Position numbers and translations under genes: made by a program
In this document: piece after piece, positions 5,120-12,901 of the stretch
Layout of the letters: the number at the start of each line of letters is the position of its first letter
How positions within the stretch are numbered: position 1 is the first letter of the stretch
Source of the DNA: an uncultured Oscillospiraceae bacterium
GTDB lineage: Bacteria > Bacillota > Clostridia > Oscillospirales > Acutalibacteraceae
Length of the DNA: 18,592 nt
Assembly: GCA_900540865.1 (NCBI GenBank)
Contig: UQHH01000054.1
Location: 1 to 18,592, forward strand
Direction: 5' to 3'
The notes under the pieces: generated by a model
Seen by the model: the letters and a program-made list of their open reading frames with translations, nothing else
Database searches by the model: none
Told to the model about the DNA's origin: nothing

Positions 5120-7219
5120 ATGTATAAAAAACGAATGAAAGTCGTCAGCATCCTGCTCACGCTTGCCATGCTGCTTACAAGCGCCGGGTTTACGGCGCTC
5201 AGCGCAGGCGCGGCGGAGGTGAAGTACGGCGACGCCGACAGAAACGGCAGCGTCAACCTGTCCGATGTGCTTTGTATTCAGAAGTATCTCGCCAAAGTGA
5301 TTGGCGATGAAGCAATCGACAAAACAGCGGCGGATGTAACCGGGGAGGGCGGCCTCAATACGCAGGACGCCTTGTGTATTCAAAAATATCTGGCGCGTAT
5401 CATCGACACGTTCCCTGCCGAGCAGCAGGCGCAGCAGGTTGCGATGACCTTCAACGTGACGATTCCCGAACCAATTCCGGAGGGGGCGAAGGTCAGCATC
5501 GGAACGAACTTCAACGATTGGAACCCTGCCGACCCCGCCTGGGTGATGACGCCAATCGACGAGCTCCACTATACGCTCACGCAGTATGCCGACAAGCAAT
5601 ACATCGGCAAGGAGGTCCAGTATAAGTACACGGTCCAGGTCGAGGGACAGGACAGTGTTTGGGCGCGCGTGGAAGGCGGAGCCGAGGGCGGCGAAATCGA
5701 CAACCGCACCTTTACCCTGGAAGAAGGCGGCAATACGGTGAACGACACGGTCGCCATGTTTAAAAACCAAACGGGGCAGAATTCCGTAACAGGCGGGACG
5801 CTCGAAACCTTTACCCTGCCTATGCCGCAGTATACGGACGGCAGGGAGCGTACGATTCGCGTATGGATTCCCGACGGCTATGACCCGGAAAATAAGAATA
5901 AGCTTTATCCCGTGCTTTATATGCACGACGGACAGAATGTGTTTGATTCCTTTACATCCTTTGCGGGAGAGTGGAAGGTGGACGAAGCGATTGCCGAAAT
6001 GATGGGCAAGGGCTATGAAGGCTCGATTGTGGTCGGTATCGATAACGCCTCCGACAGAATCAACGAATACACGCCGGATTGGCCGAATGTGGATTCCAGT
6101 ACCGCGGACAATCCTTCCGGCAACCTTTACGCAAAGTTTATTACAGAAACGTTAAAGCCTTATATCGACAGCCATTACAATGTCCGGACAGATAAGGAGA
6201 GTACGTCGGTCGGCGGAAGCTCTATGGGCGGTTTGATTTCGTATTATATCGGCCTTGAATATCCGGACGTATTTGGAAATATATTGGTTTTCTCACCTTC
6301 CTTCTGGCTGTTTGGTGAAAAAACGCTCGGAGACGTAATTGCCGCGCAGGACTTTACCGACACAGAGAACCTGCCGAAGTTCTTCCTGTATGCGGGCGGC
6401 TCCGGCGGTGAGGGCAGCATTACCCCGTTTATCGATTTTACTAAAAATAAAATGATTGAATGCGGCTATCCGGAAGCAAAGCTCAATTCGCTCGTCGACA
6501 AATCACAGACGCACAGCGAGAGCGCGTGGTCCAAGTACTTCCCGCAGGCCTACCAGTGGCTGGTTGGCTTCACCGAGCCGGAAAAGGATTTTTACCGCGT
6601 ATACTTCGACACATCCGCGGCGGAATGGACGGAAGCATATATCTGCATGTGGATTGGCGGGCAGAATTTTGTCAAGATGGAACCTGTTGCCGGAAGGCCC
6701 GGCGTTTATTCCTATGACCTGCCCAAGGAGCAAGTGGAGTTCCTGCTCAGAAGCGACATCGAGTTCACCGACTGGGGCACGCACGCGACGGAAAATATTG
6801 CTTTTACACCGGCAAACGAGAACATGGTCTATGTGTTAAAGCCGGGCGGAAGCGAAGGAAAATATACCGGAGAATGGCAGGAGCTGCCCCCGCTGCCGGA
6901 AAAAGACGTGTACCGCGTGTATTTCGACGTATCCAACGCCGCGGATTGGACGGAGCCGTATATCTGCATGTGGATTGGCGGGGAAAACTTTGTAAAGCTT
7001 GCACCGGTTGACGGCAAGCCTGGAGTCTTCTCTTATGACCTGCCCAAGGAGCAGGTGGAGTTCATGCTGAGAAGTGATTTGGACTTTTCGTTCTGGGGCA
7101 CACACGCGACAGAAAACATATCGTTTTCACCGGAAAATGAGAATATGGTTTTCGTTTTGGCGCCAAACAGCGGCGGGGGAAAATACACCGGCAGCTGGCA
7201 GGCGTATGACGCGGGATAA
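5120..7219 (+). CDS. Secreted dockerin / CBM20-like / CE1-type esterase with two C-terminal starch-binding-like modules
   Basis: A 699-residue secreted multidomain protein. Residues 1-32 form a signal peptide. Residues 35-98 are a type I dockerin with two near-symmetric repeats: loop DADRNGSVNLSD, then a weaker DVTGEGGLNTQD, each followed by an LCIQKYLA helix. Residues 106-216 resemble CBM20 (NDWNP, then WARVEGG and NRTF). Residues 225-485 are an esterase-D/CE1 alpha/beta hydrolase with nucleophile Ser368 in GGSSMGG; His465 is a likely triad member and Glu431 a possible acid. Residues 488-585 and 594-692 are two copies of a module with YICMWIGG and WGTHATENI, probably CBM25/26-like. AAAGGAG precedes the ATG at 5120. 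The dockerin should plug it into a cohesin, candidates being the cohesin-like proteins downstream. The ester substrate is unknown. No catalytic alpha-amylase domain is present. Confidence 0.85.
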   Translation: MYKKRMKVVSILLTLAMLLTSAGFTALSAGAAEVKYGDADRNGSVNLSDVLCIQKYLAKVIGDEAIDKTAADVTGEGGLNTQDALCIQKYLARIIDTFPAEQQAQQVAMTFNVTIPEPIPEGAKVSIGTNFNDWNPADPAWVMTPIDELHYTLTQYADKQYIGKEVQYKYTVQVEGQDSVWARVEGGAEGGEIDNRTFTLEEGGNTVNDTVAMFKNQTGQNSVTGGTLETFTLPMPQYTDGRERTIRVWIPDGYDPENKNKLYPVLYMHDGQNVFDSFTSFAGEWKVDEAIAEMMGKGYEGSIVVGIDNASDRINEYTPDWPNVDSSTADNPSGNLYAKFITETLKPYIDSHYNVRTDKESTSVGGSSMGGLISYYIGLEYPDVFGNILVFSPSFWLFGEKTLGDVIAAQDFTDTENLPKFFLYAGGSGGEGSITPFIDFTKNKMIECGYPEAKLNSLVDKSQTHSESAWSKYFPQAYQWLVGFTEPEKDFYRVYFDTSAAEWTEAYICMWIGGQNFVKMEPVAGRPGVYSYDLPKEQVEFLLRSDIEFTDWGTHATENIAFTPANENMVYVLKPGGSEGKYTGEWQELPPLPEKDVYRVYFDVSNAADWTEPYICMWIGGENFVKLAPVDGKPGVFSYDLPKEQVEFMLRSDLDFSFWGTHATENISFSPENENMVFVLAPNSGGGKYTGSWQAYDAG

Positions 7220-7250
7220 AATAAGATAACACGACTGACCTCCAATAAAG

Positions 7251-7282
7251 AAGAGCACAAAGGAAGCTTCCTTTGTGCTCTT
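7251..7282. terminator. Perfect 16-bp palindrome after the dockerin-esterase gene
   Basis: The 32 bases are an exact inverted repeat with no spacer (centre AAGCTT). There is no T-run on either side, so it is not a textbook Rho-independent terminator. It could still end transcription, stabilise the 3' end or act as a processing site. It lies between the esterase stop codon and the thpR promoter. Confidence 0.5.
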
Positions 7283-7294
7283 CAGCTAAGGGGA

Positions 7295-7324
7295 TTGACA
7301 GGGCTTGCGCCGGTATGCCATAAT
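7295..7324 (+). promoter_or_regulatory. thpR promoter
   Basis: TTGACA and CATAAT are 18 bp apart, with the start predicted near 7331. No stem-loop follows at the 5' end, unlike the surface-protein genes. Confidence 0.65.
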
Positions 7325-7359
7325 CCTAAGAAATACAGGATATAACCGGAGGGATTCCC

Positions 7360-7890
7360 TTGCGTCTGTTTATTGCAATAAATTTTGATGAAAAAACGAA
7401 AGAAAAGCTCACCGCTGCGGTGAAAACGCTCAAAGAGTTTTCCTCTGCGGGGAACTTTACGCGTTCAGAAAACCTGCATCTGACGCTCGTTTTTATTGGG
7501 GAAACAGAAAACGCTGCCGCCGCCCGGGAGGCGATGGCGCAGGTGGGCGGCTTGCCGTTCGAGCTTAGGATGAAAGGCCTCGGGAAATTCGGCAGGGGTG
7601 GAAAGGATATATACTGGCTGGGCGTGGACAGGTGCGCCGCGCTGGAAGAGATACAGAAAAATCTTGCCGACAACCTCCGTAAAAGGGGCTTTGCGATTGA
7701 ACAAAGGGAGTACAGGCCGCACTTGACGCTCGGAAGGGAGGTCGTGCCGCTTCGGGATTTTGACAAGGAAGCTTATGAAAAATCCTTCGGGACGATTACG
7801 CAAAAGGTCAAATCGGTTGATTTGATGAAGTCTGAACGGATTTGCGGCAGGCTGACCTATACAAAGCTATTCAGCATCCCTTTAGAATAG
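7360..7890 (+). CDS. thpR: RNA 2',3'-cyclic phosphodiesterase (ThpR/LigT family)
   Basis: A 2H-phosphoesterase that opens 2',3'-cyclic phosphates on RNA ends. The 176-residue protein has the typical N-terminus RLFIAINFD and the two catalytic HxT motifs, HLT at 40-42 and HLT at 121-123, at the normal spacing. The start is a TTG codon at 7360, supported by CGGAGGGA a few bases upstream; no ATG nearby gives the family's N-terminus. It is monocistronic. Its stop is only 6 bp from that of the convergent dehydrogenase, with no terminator visible between them. Biological substrates in bacteria are poorly known. Confidence 0.9.
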   Translation: MRLFIAINFDEKTKEKLTAAVKTLKEFSSAGNFTRSENLHLTLVFIGETENAAAAREAMAQVGGLPFELRMKGLGKFGRGGKDIYWLGVDRCAALEEIQKNLADNLRKRGFAIEQREYRPHLTLGREVVPLRDFDKEAYEKSFGTITQKVKSVDLMKSERICGRLTYTKLFSIPLE

Positions 7891-7896
7891 TTGAGG

Positions 7897-8847
7897 CTAT
7901 CCCGTTACGACGTTCTGGGGCATACCGTCCAGAAAAGCGCGGATGTTGGAAAGTACTGTTTTCAGCAGACGGCGCCTTGTTTCCATAGGCGCCCAGGCGA
8001 CATGCGGCGTTATGATAATGTTCGGCGCGCCCAGCAGCGGGCAATCGGAACGCATCGGCTCTTTACGCAGTACGTCTATGCCCGCGCCGGAAAGCTTTCC
8101 GCTTTCAAGCGCGTGAAGCAGCGCCTCTTCGTCTACAATGGCTCCGCGCGCGGTGTTTACGAAGAATACGCCGTCTTTGCATTTTTTAAACGCTTGGGCG
8201 TCGAACATATTCTTGGAATCGTCGTTGAGCGGGCAGTGGACGGAAATAATATCGCTTTTTGCAAGAAGCTCTTCAAAGGATACGAACAGTACGTTGTCAT
8301 GCGTTTTCGGGGAACGGGTGTAGCATAAAACCTTCATTCCGAATGCAAGGGCAATCTGCGCGGCCGCCTGCGCAATTGCGCCGAACCCGACAAGCCCGAT
8401 TATTTTTCCGTATAGCTCCTGCGTCGGATATATAAATTTAGAAAAGGTTGCGCTCTGCGTCCAGCCGCCGTCCTCGACATACGCGCTGTATTCGCCGATT
8501 TTGCTAAAGTGCTCCAATATGAGCGCAAAGGTGTGCTGTGCCACCGCGCTTGCCGAATAGCTTCCCGCGTTGCACACGGTAATGCCGCGCTCCCTGCAGT
8601 AGGCAAGGTCGACGTTATTGTAGCCTGTTGCAAACAGGCCGATGTATTTTAAGTGTTCTGCCTTTGAAAGCGTCTGTGCGTTCATTGGCGTTTTGTTGCA
8701 TAGTATCATATCGGCGTCCTTCACCTGTTCGGCGATTTGGTCATAAACTGTAAGGTCGCGGCATATCAGCTCCCCGAATTGCTCAACCGGTTCCAGCGAT
8801 AAATCTCCGTCCGTTATGGTTTCCGTATCGGTCACGATTATTTTCAT
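7897..8847 (-). CDS. D-2-hydroxyacid dehydrogenase (glycerate/hydroxypyruvate type)
   Basis: An NAD(P)-dependent cytoplasmic oxidoreductase reducing a 2-keto acid to a D-2-hydroxy acid. The 316-residue protein has the nucleotide-binding GFGAIA turn (154-159), where the usual third glycine is Ala. The catalytic set is intact: Arg234 in NTARGAIVDE, Glu263 in the KEP segment and His282 in TPHVAWAP. Residue pattern and length are closest to hydroxypyruvate reductase/glycerate dehydrogenase annotations, but substrate choice in this family is not predictable with confidence. AAAGGAGC lies at proper distance before the ATG. It converges on thpR. Confidence 0.88.
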   Translation of the reverse strand: MKIIVTDTETITDGDLSLEPVEQFGELICRDLTVYDQIAEQVKDADMILCNKTPMNAQTLSKAEHLKYIGLFATGYNNVDLAYCRERGITVCNAGSYSASAVAQHTFALILEHFSKIGEYSAYVEDGGWTQSATFSKFIYPTQELYGKIIGLVGFGAIAQAAAQIALAFGMKVLCYTRSPKTHDNVLFVSFEELLAKSDIISVHCPLNDDSKNMFDAQAFKKCKDGVFFVNTARGAIVDEEALLHALESGKLSGAGIDVLRKEPMRSDCPLLGAPNIIITPHVAWAPMETRRRLLKTVLSNIRAFLDGMPQNVVTG

Positions 8848-8876
8848 GGGTACTGCTCCTTTCTGCGTATGCTTTT

Positions 8877-8906
8877 AATATAGCACCGTTTTCATTGTTT
8901 GCACAA
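8877..8906 (-). promoter_or_regulatory. Possible promoter of the hydroxyacid dehydrogenase
   Basis: On the minus strand TTGTGC (8906-8901) and TATATT (8882-8877) are 18 bp apart. The match is moderate and no better candidate is visible upstream of the gene. Confidence 0.35.
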
Positions 8907-8987
8907 GGGTGCCGCCGTATTCTTTAAAAAACGATGCTTCGGCTTGCTTTAAAGCTTGCGCAAACGGATTTTCTGTTATACATTATA

Positions 8988-8993
8988 TATAAT
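8988..8993 (+). promoter_or_regulatory. -10 box of the YbaK-type deacylase gene
   Basis: TATAAT lies 25 bp upstream of the start codon, in a run of AT dinucleotides. No clear -35 box is present at 16-18 bp. The resulting 5' leader would be under 20 nt. Confidence 0.4.
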
Positions 8994-9017
8994 AGAAAAT
9001 TACGGAGGGACGAAGAT

Positions 9018-9509
9018 ATGGCACCTGCAAGAGAAGAGGTATTGAAAAGGCTCGAAGAGCTTTCAATCCCATACAAATTGACTGAGCATGAGGCGGTGTT
9101 TACCATCGGCCAGATGGAGGGCCTGCACCTGGGAGAATACGGCCATGTAGCGAAAAATTTATTTTTACGCGACGCAAAGGGAAAGCGCCATTTTCTCATC
9201 ACGCTGTGCGGGGACAAGCAGGCGGATTTGAAAACGCTGGGCGCTAAGCTGGGCGGCGTGCGCCTGAGCTTCGCCTCGGAGGAGCGGCTGGAGCGTTTGC
9301 TGAAGCTGAAAAAGGGGGCGGTAACACCGCTTGGGGTAATCAATGATGAAGCCAATGCGGTTGAAATTATTCTCGATATGGACTTGGAAAAGAAGGAACG
9401 CATTGGGGTGCACCCAAATGAGAACACGGCGACCGTCTGGCTTTCATACCCGGAGCTTTGCCGCTATATCGAGAGCTGCGGAAATTCGCTTACCAGGCTG
9501 GAAATATAA
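9018..9509 (+). CDS. Prolyl-tRNA deacylase-type YbaK/ProX protein
   Basis: A 163-residue member of the YbaK/aminoacyl-tRNA deacylase superfamily, which hydrolyses mischarged tRNA (often Ala-tRNA(Pro)) as a free-standing editing factor. Recognisable features are the N-terminal substrate-pocket start (LSIPYKLTEHEAVFTI), the KNLFLRD segment with the conserved Lys, the middle GKRHFLITLCGDKQ, the VTPLGVIND segment and the C-terminal HPNENTATVWLS. These match the ProX/PrdX group. The ATG at 9018 follows GGAGGGA. It is a single gene in its own transcription unit, unrelated in function to the surface proteins. Confidence 0.85.
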   Translation: MAPAREEVLKRLEELSIPYKLTEHEAVFTIGQMEGLHLGEYGHVAKNLFLRDAKGKRHFLITLCGDKQADLKTLGAKLGGVRLSFASEERLERLLKLKKGAVTPLGVINDEANAVEIILDMDLEKKERIGVHPNENTATVWLSYPELCRYIESCGNSLTRLEI

Positions 9510-9598
9510 AAAATGTGGAACGAAATACAATAACCTGTACGTTCTTTTCCGCGATTGTCAAGGCGTTTGTCCTATATTTCACAAAAATAAAACGCTGC

Positions 9599-9627
9599 TT
9601 GTAATTGCACCTTGCGTATTATATAAT
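9599..9627 (+). promoter_or_regulatory. galE promoter
   Basis: TTGTAA and TATAAT are 17 bp apart. No stem-loop is found at the predicted mRNA 5' end, which is a useful contrast with the neighbouring surface-protein genes. Confidence 0.65.
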
Positions 9628-9677
9628 CAGGATGAAGCAGGTACGATTTAAACGTGATGAAAACGGGAGGAATTTAC

Positions 9678-10691
9678 ATGAAGGTTTTATTGACCGGAGG
9701 AGCCGGCTATATTGGCAGCCACACCTGTATTGAGCTGATAAACGCTGGATTTGATACGGTTATCGCGGACGATTTCAGTAACAGCAAGCCTGAGGTCGTC
9801 AGCCGAATCAAAGAAATTACAGGGGTGGACGTACCCGTTTACGATATAGACGTGGCCGACAGGGAAGCGGTCGACAAGATGTTCCGTGAAAACGACATAG
9901 GCGCGGTCGTTCATTTTGCCGGGTTTAAGGCGGTCGGTGAATCTGTGCAGATTCCTTTAAAATACTACCGCAACAATCTGGATACTACGCTTACTCTGCT
10001 GGAAGCAATGGAAAAGTACGGTGTCAACCGTTTTGTGTTCAGTTCTTCAGCTACGGTTTACGGTGTTCCCGAGCGTGTACCGCTCGTAGAGGGCATGCCT
10101 ACCGGCTGTACCAACCCATACGGCTGGACAAAATATATGATTGAACAGATTTTAACGGACGCGGCCCACGCGAAACCAAAGCTTTCCGTTGTACTGCTTC
10201 GTTATTTCAATCCGATTGGAGCGCATGAAAGCGGCAGAATCGGGGAAGACCCCAACGGCATCCCGAACAATCTGCTTCCGTATATTACGCAGGTTGCGGC
10301 GGGCAGGCTCGAGCAGCTTTCCGTATTCGGGGACGATTATCCCACAAAGGACGGCACGGGCGTGCGCGATTACATTCATGTCGTAGATTTGGCAAAAGGC
10401 CACGTTGCCGCAATCGATTATGCCGCCGGGCACGACGGAGTTGAGATTTTTAATCTCGGAACCGGGATTGGCTACAGCGTGCTCGATATTGTCAAGACGT
10501 TTGAAAAGGTAAACGGTGTTGAAGTCCCCTATGTAATAAAAGAGAGAAGAAGCGGCGATATTGCGGAGTGCTACGCAGACCCTAAAAAAGCCAGGGAAGT
10601 TATGGGATGGGCGTCGGAAAAAAACCTGGAGGATATGTGCAGAGATTCGTGGAACTGGCAGAAAAACAATTTAAATGGCTATGAAAGCTGA
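9678..10691 (+). CDS. galE: UDP-glucose 4-epimerase
   Basis: A cytoplasmic short-chain dehydrogenase-fold enzyme interconverting UDP-glucose and UDP-galactose (Leloir pathway and glycan precursors). The 337-residue length is standard. The NAD-binding turn GGAGYIGSH lies at 7-15. The catalytic set is Ser124 in SSSATVYG plus Tyr148 and Lys152 in NPYGWTK. The family segments LRYFNPIGAH and VRDYIHVVDLAKGH follow. The ATG at 9678 has GGGAGGAA upstream; an in-frame ATG eight codons earlier lacks one. No other gal gene is adjacent. No clear terminator follows in the A+T-rich 10692-10780 interval, so read-through toward the scaffold gene is possible. Confidence 0.95.
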   Translation: MKVLLTGGAGYIGSHTCIELINAGFDTVIADDFSNSKPEVVSRIKEITGVDVPVYDIDVADREAVDKMFRENDIGAVVHFAGFKAVGESVQIPLKYYRNNLDTTLTLLEAMEKYGVNRFVFSSSATVYGVPERVPLVEGMPTGCTNPYGWTKYMIEQILTDAAHAKPKLSVVLLRYFNPIGAHESGRIGEDPNGIPNNLLPYITQVAAGRLEQLSVFGDDYPTKDGTGVRDYIHVVDLAKGHVAAIDYAAGHDGVEIFNLGTGIGYSVLDIVKTFEKVNGVEVPYVIKERRSGDIAECYADPKKAREVMGWASEKNLEDMCRDSWNWQKNNLNGYES

Positions 10692-10784
10692 AAAGACAAC
10701 ATTTTTTATACAAAAATAACAATAATTTGGATGGAAATTTTTTGCTTTCTTGTAGATTAATTTTTGTGAAATTTTTAAATTTTA

Positions 10785-10834
10785 TTGCTTTTTGGATTAG
10801 TATAGGCTATAATTGTAATGCTTATCAAAAGCGT
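10785..10834 (+). promoter_or_regulatory. Promoter and 5'-terminal stem-loop of the two-cohesin-like scaffold gene
   Basis: TTGCTT (10785-10790) and TATAAT (10808-10813) are 17 bp apart. The 6-bp hairpin ATGCTT/AAGCGT (10818-10834, one G-T pair, 5-nt loop) begins 5 nt after the -10 box; its GCTT/AAGC core begins at 10820, close to the predicted +1. AAGGAGG lies before the ATG at 10857. Confidence 0.6.
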
Positions 10835-10856
10835 AAACAAAAGGAGGATTCTGAAA

Positions 10857-12707
10857 ATGTTTAGAAAACACAGCAAAGTGATCAGTGTTATTCTTTCCTT
10901 AACATTGATTGCGACAATGTGCGTCATGTCCGCGACAAGCTTTTCCGCGGCGGACAAGAGCTTCTACGTTGTCGGCGATATGCAGGGCTGGGCTCCCACT
11001 ACTGCAGATCCCATGACGAACAACGGGGACGGCACATGGACGAAGGTCTACAACGATTTACCGGTTGGAAAGGGTGGCTTTAAGGTCATCGACGCTCAGG
11101 GCGCCTGGGACACTTTCACCGAGTACAACGAGAACGGCGAAGCCGGCAAGGGCGGAGCCAATGTTTCGTACGAAATCACAGAAGCAAACTCCACGATGAC
11201 GATTATCTTCAGCGAGACTGATTTGAAGGTTCTCTCATGGGACATCACCGCGGGCGAACAGCCGACCGGCGGCAGCGAAACAACCGACCCGTCGGAGCAG
11301 CCGTCTGCAACGGACGCTACAGAAGCTTCTACAGCTCCCGCGGCTGACACTGTTACGATTAACGGCGTAGAATTCAAGACCGGAGACCAGGTCGTTTACA
11401 CGGCTTACCTGAAGGTTTCTGAGCTTGTAGCAGGCATTAACGTACATGTTGCTTACGACGGCAGCCTTTTGAAGGTTTCCGATAAGACGCTGACAGCCAA
11501 GAAATCTGAGGTTGTCCCGGTAGCTTATACGGGCAGCTGCGTTTTGAACTTTGACCCGGTGGACGCGTCCAACCAGGTTCTGTTCAATTCTAATGATATT
11601 AGCGAGGGCTACGATTTTACAGCAGACGGCAAGGTGCTTATCACACTTACGTTTGAGGTAATCGGTACCTCCGGCACCGGCACAATCGAGGCTGTTGTCG
11701 ACGAGCTGCTTGGCATGACAAATACCGACAAAGAGAATCCTCCGATTGCTGACTTTGCTTTGACAGACAAAACCAGCAAGGAAGAGCCGGTTATCCCGAC
11801 AGAAACAGAAACCGCAACCTCTACAGAAACAGAGACGGAGACCACTACTGAGACTCAGCCTCCGGTAAGCGATAAGGTTATTATCAATGGCATTGAATAT
11901 AAGCAGGGTGATGTTGTTACCTACACAGCTTATCTCAACCTTAAAGAGCTTGCTGCCGGCATCAATGTAATTGTCGATTATAGCGGCGACCTGTTGAAAA
12001 TTACTGACGAGACAAAAGCGCTTAGGAAAAAAGACGTTATTCCGATAGCTTATACGGGCAGTTCTATCCTGAACTTTGAGCCGATTGACGGCGCAAGCCA
12101 GGTTCTGTTCAATTCTAACGATATTGACGAGGGCTATGATTTCATTGGAGAAGGTAAAGTTCTTATTACGCTGAAATTTGACGTAATAGCGAAGTCCGGT
12201 GTTGGCAGCATTAAGACAAATATTGTTGAGCTGCTCGCCATGACCGATGAAAACAACCAGAACCTTCCGATTACCGACTATACTCTGACTGAGAAGTTAG
12301 AGGGCGGCGTAGAGCCGACCCAGCCTCCAACGGGCACAGAGCCGACCCAGCCTTCGACGGGCACGGAGCCGACCCAGCCTTCAACGGGCACAGAGCCGAC
12401 CCAGCCTTCGACGGGCACAGAGCCGACCCAGCCTTCGACGGGCACAGAGCCGACCGAGCCTTCGACGGGCACAGAGCCGACCGAGCCAACAGATGGTCCT
12501 ACAGACGGCCCGACAGACGCTCCGACAGACGCTCCGACGGATGCTCCGACAGTAGCACCGACTCAGGCGCCCACACAGGGTCCGACCAATGGCGGTACTA
12601 CTAACGGCGTTACCACGGGCGACAGCACTTCGGTTGCCCTGCTCCTGGCGATTCTCATGCTGGCAGCTGGTGCAGTTGTTGTAGCGCGCAAGCGTGTAAA
12701 AGAGTAA
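10857..12707 (+). CDS. Cell-surface scaffold-like protein: X25-like module, two cohesin-like modules, anchor
   Basis: A 616-residue surface protein. Residues 1-32 form a signal peptide. Residues 34-131 are a beta-sandwich module (FYVVGDMQGW, then DGTWTKVY and GGFKVI) like the X25-type alpha-glucan-binding units of pullulanases. After a Thr/Ser linker come two cohesin-like modules at 164-305 and 338-480, sharing NGVEFKTGDQVVYTAYL-type openings, AGIN-V-YDG-LLK, VLFNSNDI-EGYDF and VLITLTFEV cores. A 100-residue Thr/Pro/Glu linker with 9-residue repeats follows, then a C-terminal TTGD, a hydrophobic helix (592-610) and a basic end. Likely role: it binds starch and holds two dockerin proteins at the cell surface. 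The cohesin call rests on pattern, not on a search. The module pair differs enough to bind different partners. Confidence 0.75.
   Translation: MFRKHSKVISVILSLTLIATMCVMSATSFSAADKSFYVVGDMQGWAPTTADPMTNNGDGTWTKVYNDLPVGKGGFKVIDAQGAWDTFTEYNENGEAGKGGANVSYEITEANSTMTIIFSETDLKVLSWDITAGEQPTGGSETTDPSEQPSATDATEASTAPAADTVTINGVEFKTGDQVVYTAYLKVSELVAGINVHVAYDGSLLKVSDKTLTAKKSEVVPVAYTGSCVLNFDPVDASNQVLFNSNDISEGYDFTADGKVLITLTFEVIGTSGTGTIEAVVDELLGMTNTDKENPPIADFALTDKTSKEEPVIPTETETATSTETETETTTETQPPVSDKVIINGIEYKQGDVVTYTAYLNLKELAAGINVIVDYSGDLLKITDETKALRKKDVIPIAYTGSSILNFEPIDGASQVLFNSNDIDEGYDFIGEGKVLITLKFDVIAKSGVGSIKTNIVELLAMTDENNQNLPITDYTLTEKLEGGVEPTQPPTGTEPTQPSTGTEPTQPSTGTEPTQPSTGTEPTQPSTGTEPTEPSTGTEPTEPTDGPTDGPTDAPTDAPTDAPTVAPTQAPTQGPTNGGTTNGVTTGDSTSVALLLAILMLAAGAVVVARKRVKE
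12312..12488 (+). repeat. 27-bp tandem repeats encoding the wall-spanning linker
   Basis: Six full units and one partial unit encode the 9-mer EPTQPSTGT (the last ones EPTEPSTGT). Units differ by only a few bases, pointing to recent expansion and likely length variation between strains. They also produce long but meaningless open frames on the opposite strand. Confidence 0.9.
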
Positions 12708-12741
12708 AATCAGTTTGGATAACAATCCATTCTAAATAAAG

Positions 12742-12773
12742 AATCCCTCCGGTTTAACCCGGAGGGATTTTGT
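12742..12773 (+). terminator. Terminator of the two-cohesin-like scaffold gene
   Basis: An exact 11-bp stem AATCCCTCCGG/CCGGAGGGATT with a 6-nt loop is followed by TTTTGTTATT. It closes the scaffold transcript before the next promoter. Confidence 0.9.
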
Positions 12774-12803
12774 TATTACCGATAAATGAATTTGTTTTTT
12801 TCG

Positions 12804-12872
12804 TTGTCTTTTGTTTGTTTTTATATTATAATAAACTGCAAGTGATTCGCACCGCGCTCTTTTTTGCGGTGC
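12804..12872 (+). promoter_or_regulatory. Promoter and leader stem-loop of the single-cohesin-like gene
   Basis: TTGTCT (12804-12809) and TATAAT (12827-12832) are 17 bp apart. A G+C-rich 7-bp hairpin GCACCGC/GCGGTGC (12849-12855 with 12866-12872) sits about 10 nt inside the predicted transcript, a little later than in the sister genes. Confidence 0.65.
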
Positions 12873-12901
12873 TACCTGTAATGAAAACGGAGGAGAGTCC
12901 A

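Noticed and set aside
5039..5926. A 295-codon minus-strand open frame opposite the dockerin and CBM20-like region
   Set aside because: It has no recognisable domain and covers the promoter and signal-peptide region of a well-supported plus-strand gene.
12278..12725. Repetitive minus-strand open frames over the linker repeats
   Set aside because: They are by-products of the 27-bp tandem repeats, with no start signals.
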